Source: SZUA-430 sp965227535 (GTDB lineage Bacteria; Pseudomonadota; Alphaproteobacteria; Micropepsales; Micropepsaceae). Taken from it: a stretch of DNA of 64,000 bases. This document shows, one piece after another, positions 1-9,592 of the stretch (within the stretch, counting starts at the first letter, position 1; each line of letters starts with the position of its first letter). A program made the position numbers and the translations under genes. The DNA lies in NCBI GenBank assembly GCA_965227535.1, contig OZ245761.1, forward strand, positions 3,410,001 to 3,474,000, read 5' to 3'. Under the pieces are notes generated by a model. That model worked only from the letters and a program-made list of their open reading frames with translations, ran no database searches and had not been told where the DNA came from.

Positions 1-162
1 CTGCTCGATCAGCTCAGACCGCACGCGCGCCGTCTCTTCCGCGCCCGCATCGCGCACGTTGCGCGCGTGCGCGCCGTCGATCAGCCGCTGCCCGATGTCG
101 CGATTGGTGACGACCGTCTCGGGCAGAATACTGGCGGTGGCGACGATAGAGACGTCTTGCAT
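1..162 (-). CDS. Beta-ketoacyl-ACP synthase III-like protein (partial, 3' end outside window)
   Basis: Only the first 54 codons are present; the gene runs off the left edge of the window. The translation begins MQDVSIVATASILPETVVTN, which resembles the start of FabH/KASIII-type thiolase-fold enzymes (a short beta strand, then a 'xLPexvVTN' motif followed by a helix). Such enzymes condense an acyl-CoA starter with a malonyl-type extender. The catalytic Cys-His-Asn residues would lie beyond the window, so activity cannot be judged. It lies 56 bp downstream of an enoyl-CoA hydratase on the same strand, and the two could be cotranscribed in an acyl-chain pathway. A purine-rich GCAGGA precedes the ATG at a reasonable distance. 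The family is a moderate-confidence call from a short fragment. Confidence 0.6.
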   Translation of the reverse strand, partial: MQDVSIVATASILPETVVTNRDIGQRLIDGAHARNVRDAGAEETARVRSELIEQ

Positions 163-218
163 ACAAGAATCCTGCGGGGTCCGTTTACCATGCGCCCCCG
201 AAACGCGACTGCAGCATA

Positions 219-1019
219 CTATCTGAAACGGGCAGGCCTCTTGTCTAGAAACGCTTGCACCGCTTCTTTGTGCTCGGGCGTAACCCAGCAAGCGCGCAGG
301 TAATCCGTCTCCCGCTTCTGCGCCAATGCCATGTCCTGTTCGCAAGCGTTCTTGGACAATAAATCCTTTGTCATGCGCAGCATCGGGTCGGGATTGGCCG
401 AAATCGCTCTGCCTAATTCATAGGCTTTCGGCAGCAGCTCCTCGTGCGGTGTGACATAGTCGGCAAGCCTGATGGCCTGGGCCTCGCGCCCGTCAACCAA
501 ACGCGCCGTCAGCATCAACTCGCTGGCCTTGCCCCATCCGATGCGGCTGACGAGATAATGGCTCGACGCCAACTCCGGCACGATTCCCATCTTCACGAAC
601 ACCAAGCCGAACCTGGCGAGCTCCGACGCGACGATAATGTCGAACGGCAAGATCATCGTGACGCCGATCCCCACCGCCGGCCCGTTCACCGCCGCGATCA
701 AAGGCTTCGCCGACCGCACGACGCCGATCCAATCCAACCCCCGCGGCAACCCACCCTGACCGCGCGCCGTGTCCGCGCCCGGATCGTCGCCGTCGATGCG
801 CGACTTGAACGTGTGCTCGATATCGGCACCGGCGCAGAACCCGCGCCCCTCGCCCGTGACCACGATCGCGCCGATCGACTTGTCGTTGTTCGCGCGTTCG
901 ATGGCATGCGCCATCTCCTCGCTCATCACCGGCATCCACGCATTCAGCCGCTCAGGCCGGTTCAGCGTGATCAGCGCCACAGGCGCCTGCGTGTCGTATT
1001 TGATCGTCGAATAGGTCAT
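219..1019 (-). CDS. Enoyl-CoA hydratase/isomerase family protein
   Basis: The 266-residue protein has the length and motifs of the crotonase superfamily, which hydrates or isomerises acyl-CoA thioesters in the cytoplasm. Visible are the oxyanion-hole segment RGFCAGADI near residue 60, the second oxyanion segment AAVNGPAVGIG near residue 110, and GIVPELASSHYL near residue 145, whose Glu matches one of the crotonase catalytic acids. The first catalytic Glu position is less clear, so isomerase or dehydratase chemistry on a particular acyl-CoA cannot be excluded. It is the likely first gene of a minus-strand unit with the KASIII-like gene at the window edge. It is divergent from the membrane protein gene at 1112. 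Confidence 0.88.
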   Translation of the reverse strand: MTYSTIKYDTQAPVALITLNRPERLNAWMPVMSEEMAHAIERANNDKSIGAIVVTGEGRGFCAGADIEHTFKSRIDGDDPGADTARGQGGLPRGLDWIGVVRSAKPLIAAVNGPAVGIGVTMILPFDIIVASELARFGLVFVKMGIVPELASSHYLVSRIGWGKASELMLTARLVDGREAQAIRLADYVTPHEELLPKAYELGRAISANPDPMLRMTKDLLSKNACEQDMALAQKRETDYLRACWVTPEHKEAVQAFLDKRPARFR

Positions 1020-1111
1020 GGCAGACAGTCCTTCGGTTCAATGGCGGTTGGGAACTCTGAAACCTCCGCCCTGCCGAATGCAAGCCTACCCACCGCGACG
1101 CAAGGATGCTC

Positions 1112-1972
1112 ATGAGAAACCGAGGTATGAACCGTCCTGGCTTCTACGTGCTGATCTGCCTTGGCGTCGCGCTCGCTGGCGCGTTGTCCATATGGACCGG
1201 CGTCAGCGACATGAACGCGCTTGGGCACGAAACCGCCTGGACCGCGGGACGGATCGCCTTCGGCATTATCGTCGGCGTCTTGGCGCTCGCCTTGGTCCCC
1301 AACTTCATCTGGGGCATGCGCGTCGTCAGCGCGTTACAGCGCGGCGAAGGCGTCATCGCACGTTGGACAGTGGCGCCCGCAACCTTCGATCAATTTCGCG
1401 CCTTCGATCGCACGCTGAAAGGAACGGCCGAAGACAACGACTGGTGGGCGCCCAAGGTCACGCCGCCCGCCGGCGTCACCGTCTTGTTCACAGCCGACAG
1501 TGTCCTCATCGGCGACACCTTCTTCGGTCTCGCGTCGAGCGGCCTAATCCGCTTCAGCAACGTGCGCCTGCGCCAGTCGACGCCGCCCTGCCTCGAGTTT
1601 TCGACGGTCATGACGCAAGTTGCCGGGCAACCGACGTCGGTGCGCGTCTACGATTGGCAGGGCGTTCTACGCATACCCATCGCCGACGATGCGCACGACG
1701 TAGCCGCCAAGGTGTTGCGCCACTACGAAGACGTGACCGCCCGGCGCACGATTGTGAAGCCGAACCGCTGGCGCATACGGATCAAAATCGGATGGATCGT
1801 CACCGCCGTCTCCATCGTCGTCGGGGCCGCGGGCTACGCCCTAAGCGGCATGAACGAAGAACTCGCCCAAGCGCCGTTGATCATGATGATCGTCGGCACG
1901 ATATTCACGTTCGCGGGCCTCGCCATTGTGTTCCTGGCGTCGCTCTTCGAGAAGCGTCAACGCAGCGGCTGA
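1112..1972 (+). CDS. Hypothetical four-helix membrane protein
   Basis: No family is recognised. The protein has about 286 residues, with two hydrophobic segments near the N-terminus (about residues 8-25 and 45-65) and two near the C-terminus (about 220-245 and 255-280). A soluble domain of about 150 residues lies between them and contains beta-rich stretches ending in a basic linker (residues about 200-215). This is the architecture of a small inner-membrane protein with a cytoplasmic PH-like or DUF3592-like sensor domain, but that is only a guess. An in-frame ATG lies at 1106; the ATG at 1112 is preferred because AAGG then sits six bases upstream. It ends 12 bp before the 3' end of the convergent coq4 gene. 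Confidence 0.6.
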   Translation: MRNRGMNRPGFYVLICLGVALAGALSIWTGVSDMNALGHETAWTAGRIAFGIIVGVLALALVPNFIWGMRVVSALQRGEGVIARWTVAPATFDQFRAFDRTLKGTAEDNDWWAPKVTPPAGVTVLFTADSVLIGDTFFGLASSGLIRFSNVRLRQSTPPCLEFSTVMTQVAGQPTSVRVYDWQGVLRIPIADDAHDVAAKVLRHYEDVTARRTIVKPNRWRIRIKIGWIVTAVSIVVGAAGYALSGMNEELAQAPLIMMIVGTIFTFAGLAIVFLASLFEKRQRSG

Positions 1973-1984
1973 CGCGGACGGCCT

Positions 1985-2782
1985 TCAGGCCGCCGCCATC
2001 ATCTCGCCGTTGCCGTTGCGCACGGCTTCCGGGATCGACTGATAGATCGTGGGCCGCGCAATGTTCAGCCGCACGCGCGCCGCGTCGAGATTCTCCGACA
2101 GCAACCGCACATAATCCTCGCCCGGCAACCACGCGGCCTTCGCGCCGTTGCGATAGGCCTGCCACGCCGCGCCGACGAACGGATGCCCGCCGCCGAGTTC
2201 CTGGCGCAGCTTCAAAGCGCCCGCCGCGCCGATCAACGCAAACCCGGCCGACTTCGTCTGCGCATATGAGAACGACACCACGCACGTCTCGCCCAACGCA
2301 TCGCGGCCATAGCCGGTCAGCACATGCCAAAGATCGTGGATGTCGCGCATGCGCCGGCCGAACCAAGCATAAGGATGCTCGCTGTCCAGCGCCTCATCCT
2401 CCATGCCCTTGCGGCTCTCTTCGATAAGGCCCTGCGCAGAAATATTTTCGCTCGTCGTAAAATGCAGATAGGCCCGCCCGACGCTGCCTTCCGGCAACCG
2501 CGACAGAAATTCCTTGTCCGAAAGAATGTCGGCCAACTCCTGATGGCGGAACGCAATCGACCCGCCCGCCGGCGACTTCAACAATTTCGCATAACCGTTC
2601 GGGATCGACCGCCCGCTGAGCGCGCGCATAATCTCGAACACCTGCGCCGTATCTTCCTTGTCCTTCAGCAACCGACCAAGCGCCCGAAGCGCCTTCAGCG
2701 GCTGAAGGCGGAACGCAACGTCAGCACGTGCCACGCGTTGGGCAGGTGCGACTTCAGGAATATAGGTTTCGGCAATCGACAT
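1985..2782 (-). CDS. coq4: Coq4-family ubiquinone biosynthesis protein
   Basis: The protein contains the signature metal motif of the Coq4 family, HDLWHVLTGYGRDALGE, that is HDxxH followed eleven residues later by Glu, at about residues 145-160. Coq4 proteins take part in ubiquinone synthesis, probably in C1 decarboxylation/hydroxylation of the quinone ring or as a lipid-binding scaffold. Length (265 residues from the chosen start) fits bacterial members. The ATG at 2782 (MSIAETYIPEV) is preferred over the upstream in-frame ATG at 2800, whose first six residues (MRRARS) look like leader. The gene stands alone between a convergent membrane protein gene and a downstream PfkB kinase gene. Confidence 0.85.
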   Translation of the reverse strand: MSIAETYIPEVAPAQRVARADVAFRLQPLKALRALGRLLKDKEDTAQVFEIMRALSGRSIPNGYAKLLKSPAGGSIAFRHQELADILSDKEFLSRLPEGSVGRAYLHFTTSENISAQGLIEESRKGMEDEALDSEHPYAWFGRRMRDIHDLWHVLTGYGRDALGETCVVSFSYAQTKSAGFALIGAAGALKLRQELGGGHPFVGAAWQAYRNGAKAAWLPGEDYVRLLSENLDAARVRLNIARPTIYQSIPEAVRNGNGEMMAAA

Positions 2783-2896
2783 GGACCGGGCTCTCCGCAT
2801 TCGGACGGGCAGCGTCTCAACAACGCCGCCTTCATAACTGACAAATTGTCATTTATCCAGCCCCCTTCAAGAGGCCAAAGCCCACATGCGGCAGAA

Positions 2897-3793
2897 TTAA
2901 TGAAGCGGGTCGCCCAAGGCCGCCGCTGTGGCCATCACGTCATCCACCCGTGGCAACCGCGCCTCATTCCCCAGATGCTGCACGCCAAAGGCCGAGGCGG
3001 CCCGCGCAAACCGGAAATGATAAGACCACCGCGCCTGCGGCTTCTGCAGCCACGAATAGACATACGCACCATGAAACAGGTCGCCCGCCCCGTTGGTGTC
3101 GATCACCCGCTCGGCCGGAACATGTAACGCCGGCAGCCGGTTGATTCCGTCGCCCGCCTCATACCAAAGCAACCCATGCTCGCCCTGCGTCACGCCGCCG
3201 ACCTTGCAACCCTTCTTGCGCAAGATCTCCAACGTCTGCTCCGGCGTCTTCTCCAACTGCTGGCAGAACCGGTCGCTCACGATCGCCACATCGACAAAGT
3301 CGAGCAACTCCATCGTATTCGCCCGCACCGCCCCGCCATCCAGCGAAACAAGGATCCCCCGCTCCCGCGCCTGCTTTGCATAAGCCAGCGTCGCATCCGG
3401 CTGATGCCCATCCAGATGCATCACCTTGCACCCATCGAGATTGAGCGCCGGAAACGGATGCAGAAAATGATCGTCGCGACACCGAACGATCGCGCGCTTG
3501 CCCTCATGCGGCATGACGAACGATAACGAAGACCGCGCCACTTTCCGCGCATGCAACGGAATCCGATAGGCCATCGCCATATCGATAAACATCCGCCCCA
3601 ACCAATCATCCGCCATAGTGGTCAAAAGGTCCGGCACCACCCCCAACTTCGCGCAAGCAAACGCCGCCGTGACGGCATTGCCGCCAAACGCCACCGCATA
3701 GTCGCGCGCCACCGTCTTCTCATCGCCCGTCGGAATCTCGTCGGTGAGAAACGTAATGTCGATATAAGTCTGGCCGATAAAGAGAGCTTGCAA
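2897..3793 (-). CDS. PfkB-family carbohydrate/nucleoside kinase
   Basis: The 298-residue protein has the ribokinase fold signatures. Near the N-terminus is the glycine pair AFGGNAVTAAFACAKLG (substrate lid region, residues about 35-51), and near residue 245 is the PfkB signature DTNGAGDLFHGAYVY, in which the final Asp of DTNGAGD is the catalytic base and GAG forms the anion hole. Family members phosphorylate sugars, nucleosides or sulfo-sugars with ATP. The substrate cannot be told from the sequence. The gene is about 80 bp from its minus-strand upstream neighbour, so an operon is possible but unproven. Confidence 0.9.
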   Translation of the reverse strand: MQALFIGQTYIDITFLTDEIPTGDEKTVARDYAVAFGGNAVTAAFACAKLGVVPDLLTTMADDWLGRMFIDMAMAYRIPLHARKVARSSLSFVMPHEGKRAIVRCRDDHFLHPFPALNLDGCKVMHLDGHQPDATLAYAKQARERGILVSLDGGAVRANTMELLDFVDVAIVSDRFCQQLEKTPEQTLEILRKKGCKVGGVTQGEHGLLWYEAGDGINRLPALHVPAERVIDTNGAGDLFHGAYVYSWLQKPQARWSYHFRFARAASAFGVQHLGNEARLPRVDDVMATAAALGDPLH

Positions 3794-3876
3794 GAGAGTG
3801 TCCCGGTAACTCGCGCGCGCAACGACGCGCCGATAGCGGGCAACATGCCCGCCGCGCTCTCAAACGTAAAGCTGCG

Positions 3877-5613
3877 CTACGGCGTGCAACCCTGCAACCG
3901 CAACCGCTTGCCCCCGAATTCGATCTCCTTGTGCCGCGGTGGCACGACTTGATAGCGGCCTTGGGTCAAAAGATCCCTCATGTCCACGCCGCACTGATAG
4001 GCGGCAAAGTAGCCGACATGACGCCACACCTTGTCCGGCATGATTTGAAAGACGTCGAGCTGCGCGTCGTTCGTCGTCCCCAGAACGACCTCACTCGTGC
4101 CGTCGCCGTCGAGATCGACGAGGTAGGAAACGCATGTAACCGCCTCACGCGCGGCCATCGCGCACGCCAGCGGCGTCATCGCATCCTTCGACCAGTCTTG
4201 ATTGAGAAAGCTCTCTGGCAACGATCCGCTCGGTCGCACGACGATCTTCGCCAGGAGATCCTTGGCGGGCACCTGCGGCGGATTTCCAGATTTACCTGTG
4301 TCCAGTGTCTTCTGCGCACGCTCGGCGATAGCCTGGGCGCGCGGCGAACTCTTGTCGCGCGCTAACGCCCGCAACGCGTCCGTGCCATAGCGCGCGCCCT
4401 GTAAACGCAGGAAGTCGTAATCGAATGCTTCCGGCGCCACGAGACCGGCGCGCAGTCGGCGCACTTGATCCGCAACGGACAAGCGCGCGGGGTCACCAAA
4501 CGGCGTCTGCATGACGACAAGCAATCCAAAGGTCAGCAGCGCGGCGACGAAATTCGTGAACTCAAGCGGCTTGAACCAACGGCCCGGCCACAACGCCGAA
4601 ATGGCGTAGCCGGCCATGTAACAGGCCGCGACACCAATCACGGCGGCGCCCGCAACGCGTTCCGGCGTTAGCCCATGTTGGTCGATCCTGAGCCAAAGCG
4701 AATAAGCGGCGATGAGAACGAACGGCACAAGCGCAAGACCCGCAACCCGCGCCGCAATCTGCAGCACCCGATGCGGCGGCTCTTGCCCGTCTTGATAGGC
4801 GGTGTTGATCAAAACGATCAGCGTCGCTGCGGCCGTTAGCAGGATCGCCGTTGCGCTACCCGTCGCCCATAGCGGCTCCAGCCCCGTCGCCGGCAGGGCT
4901 GCAAGGAACGCAACCGCTAGGGCCGTCATCACCGGCAACAGCCAGGACAGCAACACCAGCGCCACGGCGCGAATGCCGTTGATCAGCCCGATGCGAACGT
5001 CGGTCAGATGCACCGCCAGCGCAAACACCGTCGCGGTGACGGGATAGTAAAACCAGGTTTCGCGGATGATGTCGGCGAACAGGTCGATTTTGATCAGGCC
5101 GAACAACTGCGCGCCCAGATAGAGCAGCAGCCAAAACGTTCCCAAGAAGGCCAGCGACAGGGCGAGCTGCACGCCGTTCTTCCACGCAATCTCGAAATAG
5201 GTGGCATACCGCGCCGGTACGCGCAGATCGGCATCGCTCGCTGCCACCAGATGATACGCGATGAACAGCAGCGGCGGCAGCAACGGAAAGAGAAGGCCGG
5301 GATCGTCGAAAAACGGCCCGACCTCACGCGATACCGCGTGCGAGGCCAGTCCGACGATCAACAGCAGCGTGCCGACGATCCAAAACACAAGCGTAACGGG
5401 TCTAAGCCGCCCCACCGCGACGAGCAGCGTGGGCGGCACAAAAAGCAAAGTGAGCCCGATGACGCTCGTCGCGAGCTTGTCGCTGTACGGCCACAGCTGC
5501 GCCGTAAGGGCTTCCGTGAACACCAAGAACCCAACGCCCTGCGCAAGCCCGATCATCAAGCGCAGCGCACCAAGATTTGCCCGCTCGCCGCCGCCTTCGT
5601 GTTCGTCTGTCAT
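3877..5613 (-). CDS. DUF4153 domain-containing polytopic membrane protein
   Basis: The 578-residue protein has about ten to twelve hydrophobic segments between residues 15 and 390, followed by a soluble C-terminal domain of about 180 residues. The opening LGALRLMIGLAQGVGFLVF and the overall helix pattern match the DUF4153 family of bacterial inner-membrane proteins of unknown function. The C-terminal part includes a calcium-loop-like stretch DLDGDGTSEVVLGT (about residues 505-518), which resembles an FG-GAP/VCBS-type loop and suggests a metal-bound extracytoplasmic fold. This combination is visible in the sequence; the role is unknown. Confidence 0.75.
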   Translation of the reverse strand: MTDEHEGGGERANLGALRLMIGLAQGVGFLVFTEALTAQLWPYSDKLATSVIGLTLLFVPPTLLVAVGRLRPVTLVFWIVGTLLLIVGLASHAVSREVGPFFDDPGLLFPLLPPLLFIAYHLVAASDADLRVPARYATYFEIAWKNGVQLALSLAFLGTFWLLLYLGAQLFGLIKIDLFADIIRETWFYYPVTATVFALAVHLTDVRIGLINGIRAVALVLLSWLLPVMTALAVAFLAALPATGLEPLWATGSATAILLTAAATLIVLINTAYQDGQEPPHRVLQIAARVAGLALVPFVLIAAYSLWLRIDQHGLTPERVAGAAVIGVAACYMAGYAISALWPGRWFKPLEFTNFVAALLTFGLLVVMQTPFGDPARLSVADQVRRLRAGLVAPEAFDYDFLRLQGARYGTDALRALARDKSSPRAQAIAERAQKTLDTGKSGNPPQVPAKDLLAKIVVRPSGSLPESFLNQDWSKDAMTPLACAMAAREAVTCVSYLVDLDGDGTSEVVLGTTNDAQLDVFQIMPDKVWRHVGYFAAYQCGVDMRDLLTQGRYQVVPPRHKEIEFGGKRLRLQGCTP

Positions 5614-5703
5614 TGATTGTCCCCAGAACAGGCCTCGAAACTACACGAAGGCTGTAGGCACGGGGATGGGAGAACGCTGTGACTTACCTCACACGGGCCC
5701 GCT

Positions 5704-7221
5704 CTACGCGCGCGTGAACGCGTCCAAATCCGCAAACAAGGCCTGATCGTTGATGATGCGCGGCACCTTATTCTGCCCGCCCATCCGCCCGCGCGACTTC
5801 ATCCACTGCGCAAACGTGCCCGGCGCCACTGGGCGAACCGTCGGCGCACGCATGCCGAATCCCTCGGAGCGATGCGCGCGATAATCGTCATTGCGGGCCT
5901 TCAACGTCTCATCGATCGCCGCCGCGACCTTCGCCGCCGCATCGGGAGAGGGCAGGGCGCCGAACTCGACGACATAGAGATGCCCGCCCAATTCGCCCGC
6001 GGTCTTCGGATAAACCGCGCCGACGGAAAAATCGGTGACGGTCAAACCATTCGCTGCGGCAGCGCTCGACACCGCATCCTCGATCTCCTCGCCGATCAAA
6101 TGCTCGCCGAATGCCGATAGCGAATAACTTGTCCGTCCGGTGATCAAGATGCGCGGCGGGTCCAGCGACACGAACCGAACGGTGTCGCCGATGACATAGC
6201 CCCAGCAACCCGAACACGTCGAAAGCACGATCGCATAGTTCACGCCCGTCTCGACGTTGCCCAACCAATGCCGCGTCGGCTTCGCGGAATCCAACTCATC
6301 GACCGGCACGAACTCAAAGAACAATCCGGTGTCGGTCAGCAGCCGCAGCCCATCCTCGGGCGTCGCGTCCTGCAACGCGATGAAGCCTTCCGACGCTGGA
6401 TAAACTTCGCGTAGTTCCGCCCCACCAGCGAGAAACTGCTCGAACCGCGCACGATACGGTTTGAAGTTCACCCCGCCATGCACCAACATTTCGAGGTTCG
6501 GATAAAGCTCCCGCGCCGTGACCGCCCGCCCCGCATTCGCCTGCTGCCGGTCGAACAGAATGAGCAGCCACGACGGCGTCCCCGTGATCACGCGAATATC
6601 GGTCTCGGACGACAAGGTCGCAAGCCGGCGAACCTTCTCCTCCCAATCCGTGATCAGCGCGACTTCGATCGGCGGAAACGCAAACCCCTTGGCCCACCAC
6701 GGCAACCGCTTGATCGCGATCCCCGACAGATCGCCGGAGAACACGCCGTCGCTTTCCCGCACGAGATCCGTCGATCCACCCAGCATGAAACTCTTGCCGC
6801 CGAACACGCGCGAGCGTGGCCGCGCTGTGACGTGATGCGTCAGCAAATCGAGCCCCGCATAGGTATTCGACTTGTTCATCTCCGGCGTAATCGGAATGTA
6901 CTTCGACGACCCCGACGTGGTGCCCGACGTCACCGCGAAGAACGGCACGCGCCCCGGCCACGTGACATTGTCGAGAACCGGAAACGCGCCCTTCCAATAG
7001 TCGCGCCAAAAGTCGTCGTAACGACGCAGCGGCACCGCCGCCTGAAAATCCTCGACGCCCTTGATGCGATCGAACCCATGATCGCGTCCAAACTTCGTCG
7101 ACGCCGCCTTCGCAATCAGCGCGGAGAGCTGCGCGCGTTGCGCCGCCACATTGTCCAGCCGCGCCAGGCTCGCCCGGCGCCGCCGCGCATACATCCGAAG
7201 CGGCGGCGTGAAGTCCATCAT
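5704..7221 (-). CDS. GH3-family acyl-adenylating enzyme
   Basis: The protein (505 residues from the chosen start) matches the GH3 auxin-responsive family, which belongs to the ANL adenylating enzymes that join an acyl acid to an amino acid or amine through an acyl-AMP. Seen motifs are the phosphate-binding loop FFAVTSGTTSGSSKYIPIT near residue 95, VYPASEGFIALQ near residue 280 and the hinge-like ITGRTSYSLSAFGEHL near residue 370. The reading frame extends upstream to 7347, but the ATG at 7221 forms an ATGA overlap with the stop of the upstream acylase gene, so translational coupling favours it. Bacterial GH3 substrates are largely unknown. Pairing with an amide hydrolase is suggestive. Confidence 0.85.
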   Translation of the reverse strand: MMDFTPPLRMYARRRRASLARLDNVAAQRAQLSALIAKAASTKFGRDHGFDRIKGVEDFQAAVPLRRYDDFWRDYWKGAFPVLDNVTWPGRVPFFAVTSGTTSGSSKYIPITPEMNKSNTYAGLDLLTHHVTARPRSRVFGGKSFMLGGSTDLVRESDGVFSGDLSGIAIKRLPWWAKGFAFPPIEVALITDWEEKVRRLATLSSETDIRVITGTPSWLLILFDRQQANAGRAVTARELYPNLEMLVHGGVNFKPYRARFEQFLAGGAELREVYPASEGFIALQDATPEDGLRLLTDTGLFFEFVPVDELDSAKPTRHWLGNVETGVNYAIVLSTCSGCWGYVIGDTVRFVSLDPPRILITGRTSYSLSAFGEHLIGEEIEDAVSSAAAANGLTVTDFSVGAVYPKTAGELGGHLYVVEFGALPSPDAAAKVAAAIDETLKARNDDYRAHRSEGFGMRAPTVRPVAPGTFAQWMKSRGRMGGQNKVPRIINDQALFADLDAFTRA

Positions 7222-9500
7222 TTCGCGGCGAGCACGGACTTGTTCTTGAACGTCGCGCGCACGGTCTCGATCTTCAGCGGCACCTGGAACGACTGCCCGC
7301 TCTGGAACGCATCCACCTGATCGCGGAACGTCGACGAATTGTACCACCCGTCATTCCCGCCCAGCATGACGAACCAGTTCGCATCCGGATCGGAAAGGTC
7401 CGACACATGCCGCGCTTGCGCGCCATAGCGCGTCGGATGCCGCTCCGCCGAAGTCTCATGATCCGTCTTCAAAATCGTCTCGCTCGATCCGGCCGCGGGC
7501 ACGTCGTCGAACACATAACGCGAGCCGATCACCGGAATGGAGGCAAACTGCGCCTGCACGATCATCCGGTGCATATCGCCCCACGTCGCATACTTCGCCC
7601 ACGCATCGACACCGGTCTGCAGCGCGGCGACCGCACTCTTCGCGAACACATCGGCCTTCATGTCTTTGACTTTCGGCGCGAACCGAGAATAAGGACTGCC
7701 GGCGGCGTCGAACGCGCTAAGCTCATGCGCCGGAAAGGATGCCGGCATAAACGACGCCATCGCCGCCTCGAAAGCGACGGCACCCTTGCTGCCCAGATCA
7801 TACCGTCCGTCCCAAGCGGCCATGGCGTCGAACACCAGCGTCTGCGAGAGACTAAGCGCGGGCTTCTCCGCCTTGACGCGCGCCACGAACGCATCGCGCA
7901 TCAAAATCGACGAACTCGAATACGTATCCATCTGAACGCGCTTCAGATCGTCGGCCGTCACCTTCGCCATGCCGCCGAGCAACTGCTGCAGCCGGGTGAC
8001 GCGATCGTCCGACGAAAAGAAATAGCCGATCGGCACGGACGCTTCCGCACCGCGATTGTTGGCCGAAGCCAGGAACCCGTCGGCGGGATTGTAAGACCAC
8101 GGCAAATCCTTCGACGTGACGATCTCATCCCACGCCTTCGCATCGCTCAACGGCCGCACGATGTCGGCTGGCAGCTCCTTCGACCGCTTCGGCAAATGAG
8201 TCGCCGTCACCTGCCCGATATTGCCCTTCACGTCCGCGAACAGAAAATTCTGCGGCGAAATCGAAAACCCCTCCAGCGCCGAGCGGAACTCGTCCCAATT
8301 GGTCGCGCGGTTCATGCGCAGCATGGCGCTGATCTCATCCGACGGCCGATGCCCGATCCACTTCAACGCCAGAACCTCGCCTTCGCGCTTGGGCAGAACC
8401 TCGGAGTCCGACATGATCGGCCCATACGGCGTATCGCGAATAACCAAGTCCGAATCGAACCACCAGCGTGTACGCGTCGTGACCTTGCGCTCGGTGATCT
8501 GGTCCTTCGGCAGCGAGGATACGTCGAACAAATCGCTCCCGGCCGAACGCATGTTCGTGCCGCCCCAAGCAATGTTCTCGTTCCGCCCGACGGCGACGAA
8601 CGGCACCCCCGGCACCATGAGGCCCACCATATTGAACGACGGCGACTTCACCCCGGCCAGCACCCAAAGGTTCGGCAAACTGATTCCCAAATGCGGATCG
8701 TTGGCGATCATCGCCGCACCGGTACCGGTCTTCGCCGCGCCGACCACAAACGAGTTCGACCCATTGCGGCTCATCGTCGACAACAGCCGCGAAAACTCTT
8801 TCAGGCTTGCATGCTGGTTCGACGCAAAGCTCGGCGCCGACATCGTGCCCTCTTCAAGCAGTGCCTGCCACAGCTGCGGCCAATCCTTCCGCTCGCGCAA
8901 CGCCATGACGCGAAACCAAACGAACCACGACACGTCGACCGACGCGAGCCGCCCGATGGTCAAAATCTCTTCGCTGCGCCAAGGCTCGCGCTCGAGGCCC
9001 AGCAGCGCATACTCATGTGGCAAGTCCGCGGTCGTCGCTTGATAATGATTGACGCCCTCGACGAACGCATCGAGCCACGCCTTCGTCTCCGCCGGCATCG
9101 ACGCATAGACCGTCTTCGACGTCCGCCCGAGATCCAGAATGCGCAACGCGTGTTCGATATCGGCGACTTGCGGGATCGGTCCGGCGATCTCCGAGACGCG
9201 CCCCTGGCTCACGCGCCGCATCACTTCCATCTGCCCCAACCGCAAATGCGCATGCGCGAGACCCAAGGCGAACGCCGCGTCGCGATCGGTCGTCGCCTCG
9301 ATGAACGGCACCTGATGCTCGTTCCACCAAACGGTGACGGAGCCCTGCAGCGGCAACCCTGTCGTCGGAAACATGGCGAGCCGCTGATCCAGCGTCTTGG
9401 GTTCCGGCAACGGCGTAAACACCGCACAACTGGTCGCAACGGCGACGGCGAAAAACACAACAAACGACCGCACAATCGCGCGCATGACTTGGACCCACAT
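7218..9500 (-). CDS. Penicillin acylase family N-terminal-nucleophile hydrolase, probable lipoprotein
   Basis: This 760-residue protein has the layout of penicillin/acyl-homoserine-lactone acylases, periplasmic enzymes that cleave amide bonds and mature by autoproteolysis. The N-terminus is hydrophobic (MRAIVRSFVVFFAVAVATSC from the alternative start at 9485) and ends in Cys25 as a weak lipobox, suggesting export. The NGSNSFVVG motif places the nucleophilic Ser at residue 248, exposed after cleavage, and GAAMIANDPHLG follows as in the family. The Asn of the catalytic set probably lies near residue 460. The stop overlaps the GH3 start by four bases (ATGA), so hydrolase and acyl-amide-forming enzyme are translated together. 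The true substrate is unknown. Confidence 0.88.
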   Translation of the reverse strand: MWVQVMRAIVRSFVVFFAVAVATSCAVFTPLPEPKTLDQRLAMFPTTGLPLQGSVTVWWNEHQVPFIEATTDRDAAFALGLAHAHLRLGQMEVMRRVSQGRVSEIAGPIPQVADIEHALRILDLGRTSKTVYASMPAETKAWLDAFVEGVNHYQATTADLPHEYALLGLEREPWRSEEILTIGRLASVDVSWFVWFRVMALRERKDWPQLWQALLEEGTMSAPSFASNQHASLKEFSRLLSTMSRNGSNSFVVGAAKTGTGAAMIANDPHLGISLPNLWVLAGVKSPSFNMVGLMVPGVPFVAVGRNENIAWGGTNMRSAGSDLFDVSSLPKDQITERKVTTRTRWWFDSDLVIRDTPYGPIMSDSEVLPKREGEVLALKWIGHRPSDEISAMLRMNRATNWDEFRSALEGFSISPQNFLFADVKGNIGQVTATHLPKRSKELPADIVRPLSDAKAWDEIVTSKDLPWSYNPADGFLASANNRGAEASVPIGYFFSSDDRVTRLQQLLGGMAKVTADDLKRVQMDTYSSSSILMRDAFVARVKAEKPALSLSQTLVFDAMAAWDGRYDLGSKGAVAFEAAMASFMPASFPAHELSAFDAAGSPYSRFAPKVKDMKADVFAKSAVAALQTGVDAWAKYATWGDMHRMIVQAQFASIPVIGSRYVFDDVPAAGSSETILKTDHETSAERHPTRYGAQARHVSDLSDPDANWFVMLGGNDGWYNSSTFRDQVDAFQSGQSFQVPLKIETVRATFKNKSVLAAK

Positions 9501-9592
9501 TTGCGTTTCGGTTTAGGTATACGCTACGGCCTCGCGAATGGATGCAAAAGCCCTTGAAATTCACGCCGCGCCTAAGGAGAACGTAAAGAAGT

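Noticed and set aside
1..303. Plus-strand frame at 67-303
   Set aside because: It lies opposite the KASIII-like gene fragment and the end of the enoyl-CoA hydratase gene, and its product shows no domain.
7407..9557. Plus-strand open frame of about 716 codons opposite the acylase gene
   Set aside because: It is the complement of a gene with clear catalytic motifs; composition is Arg/His-rich and no family pattern appears.
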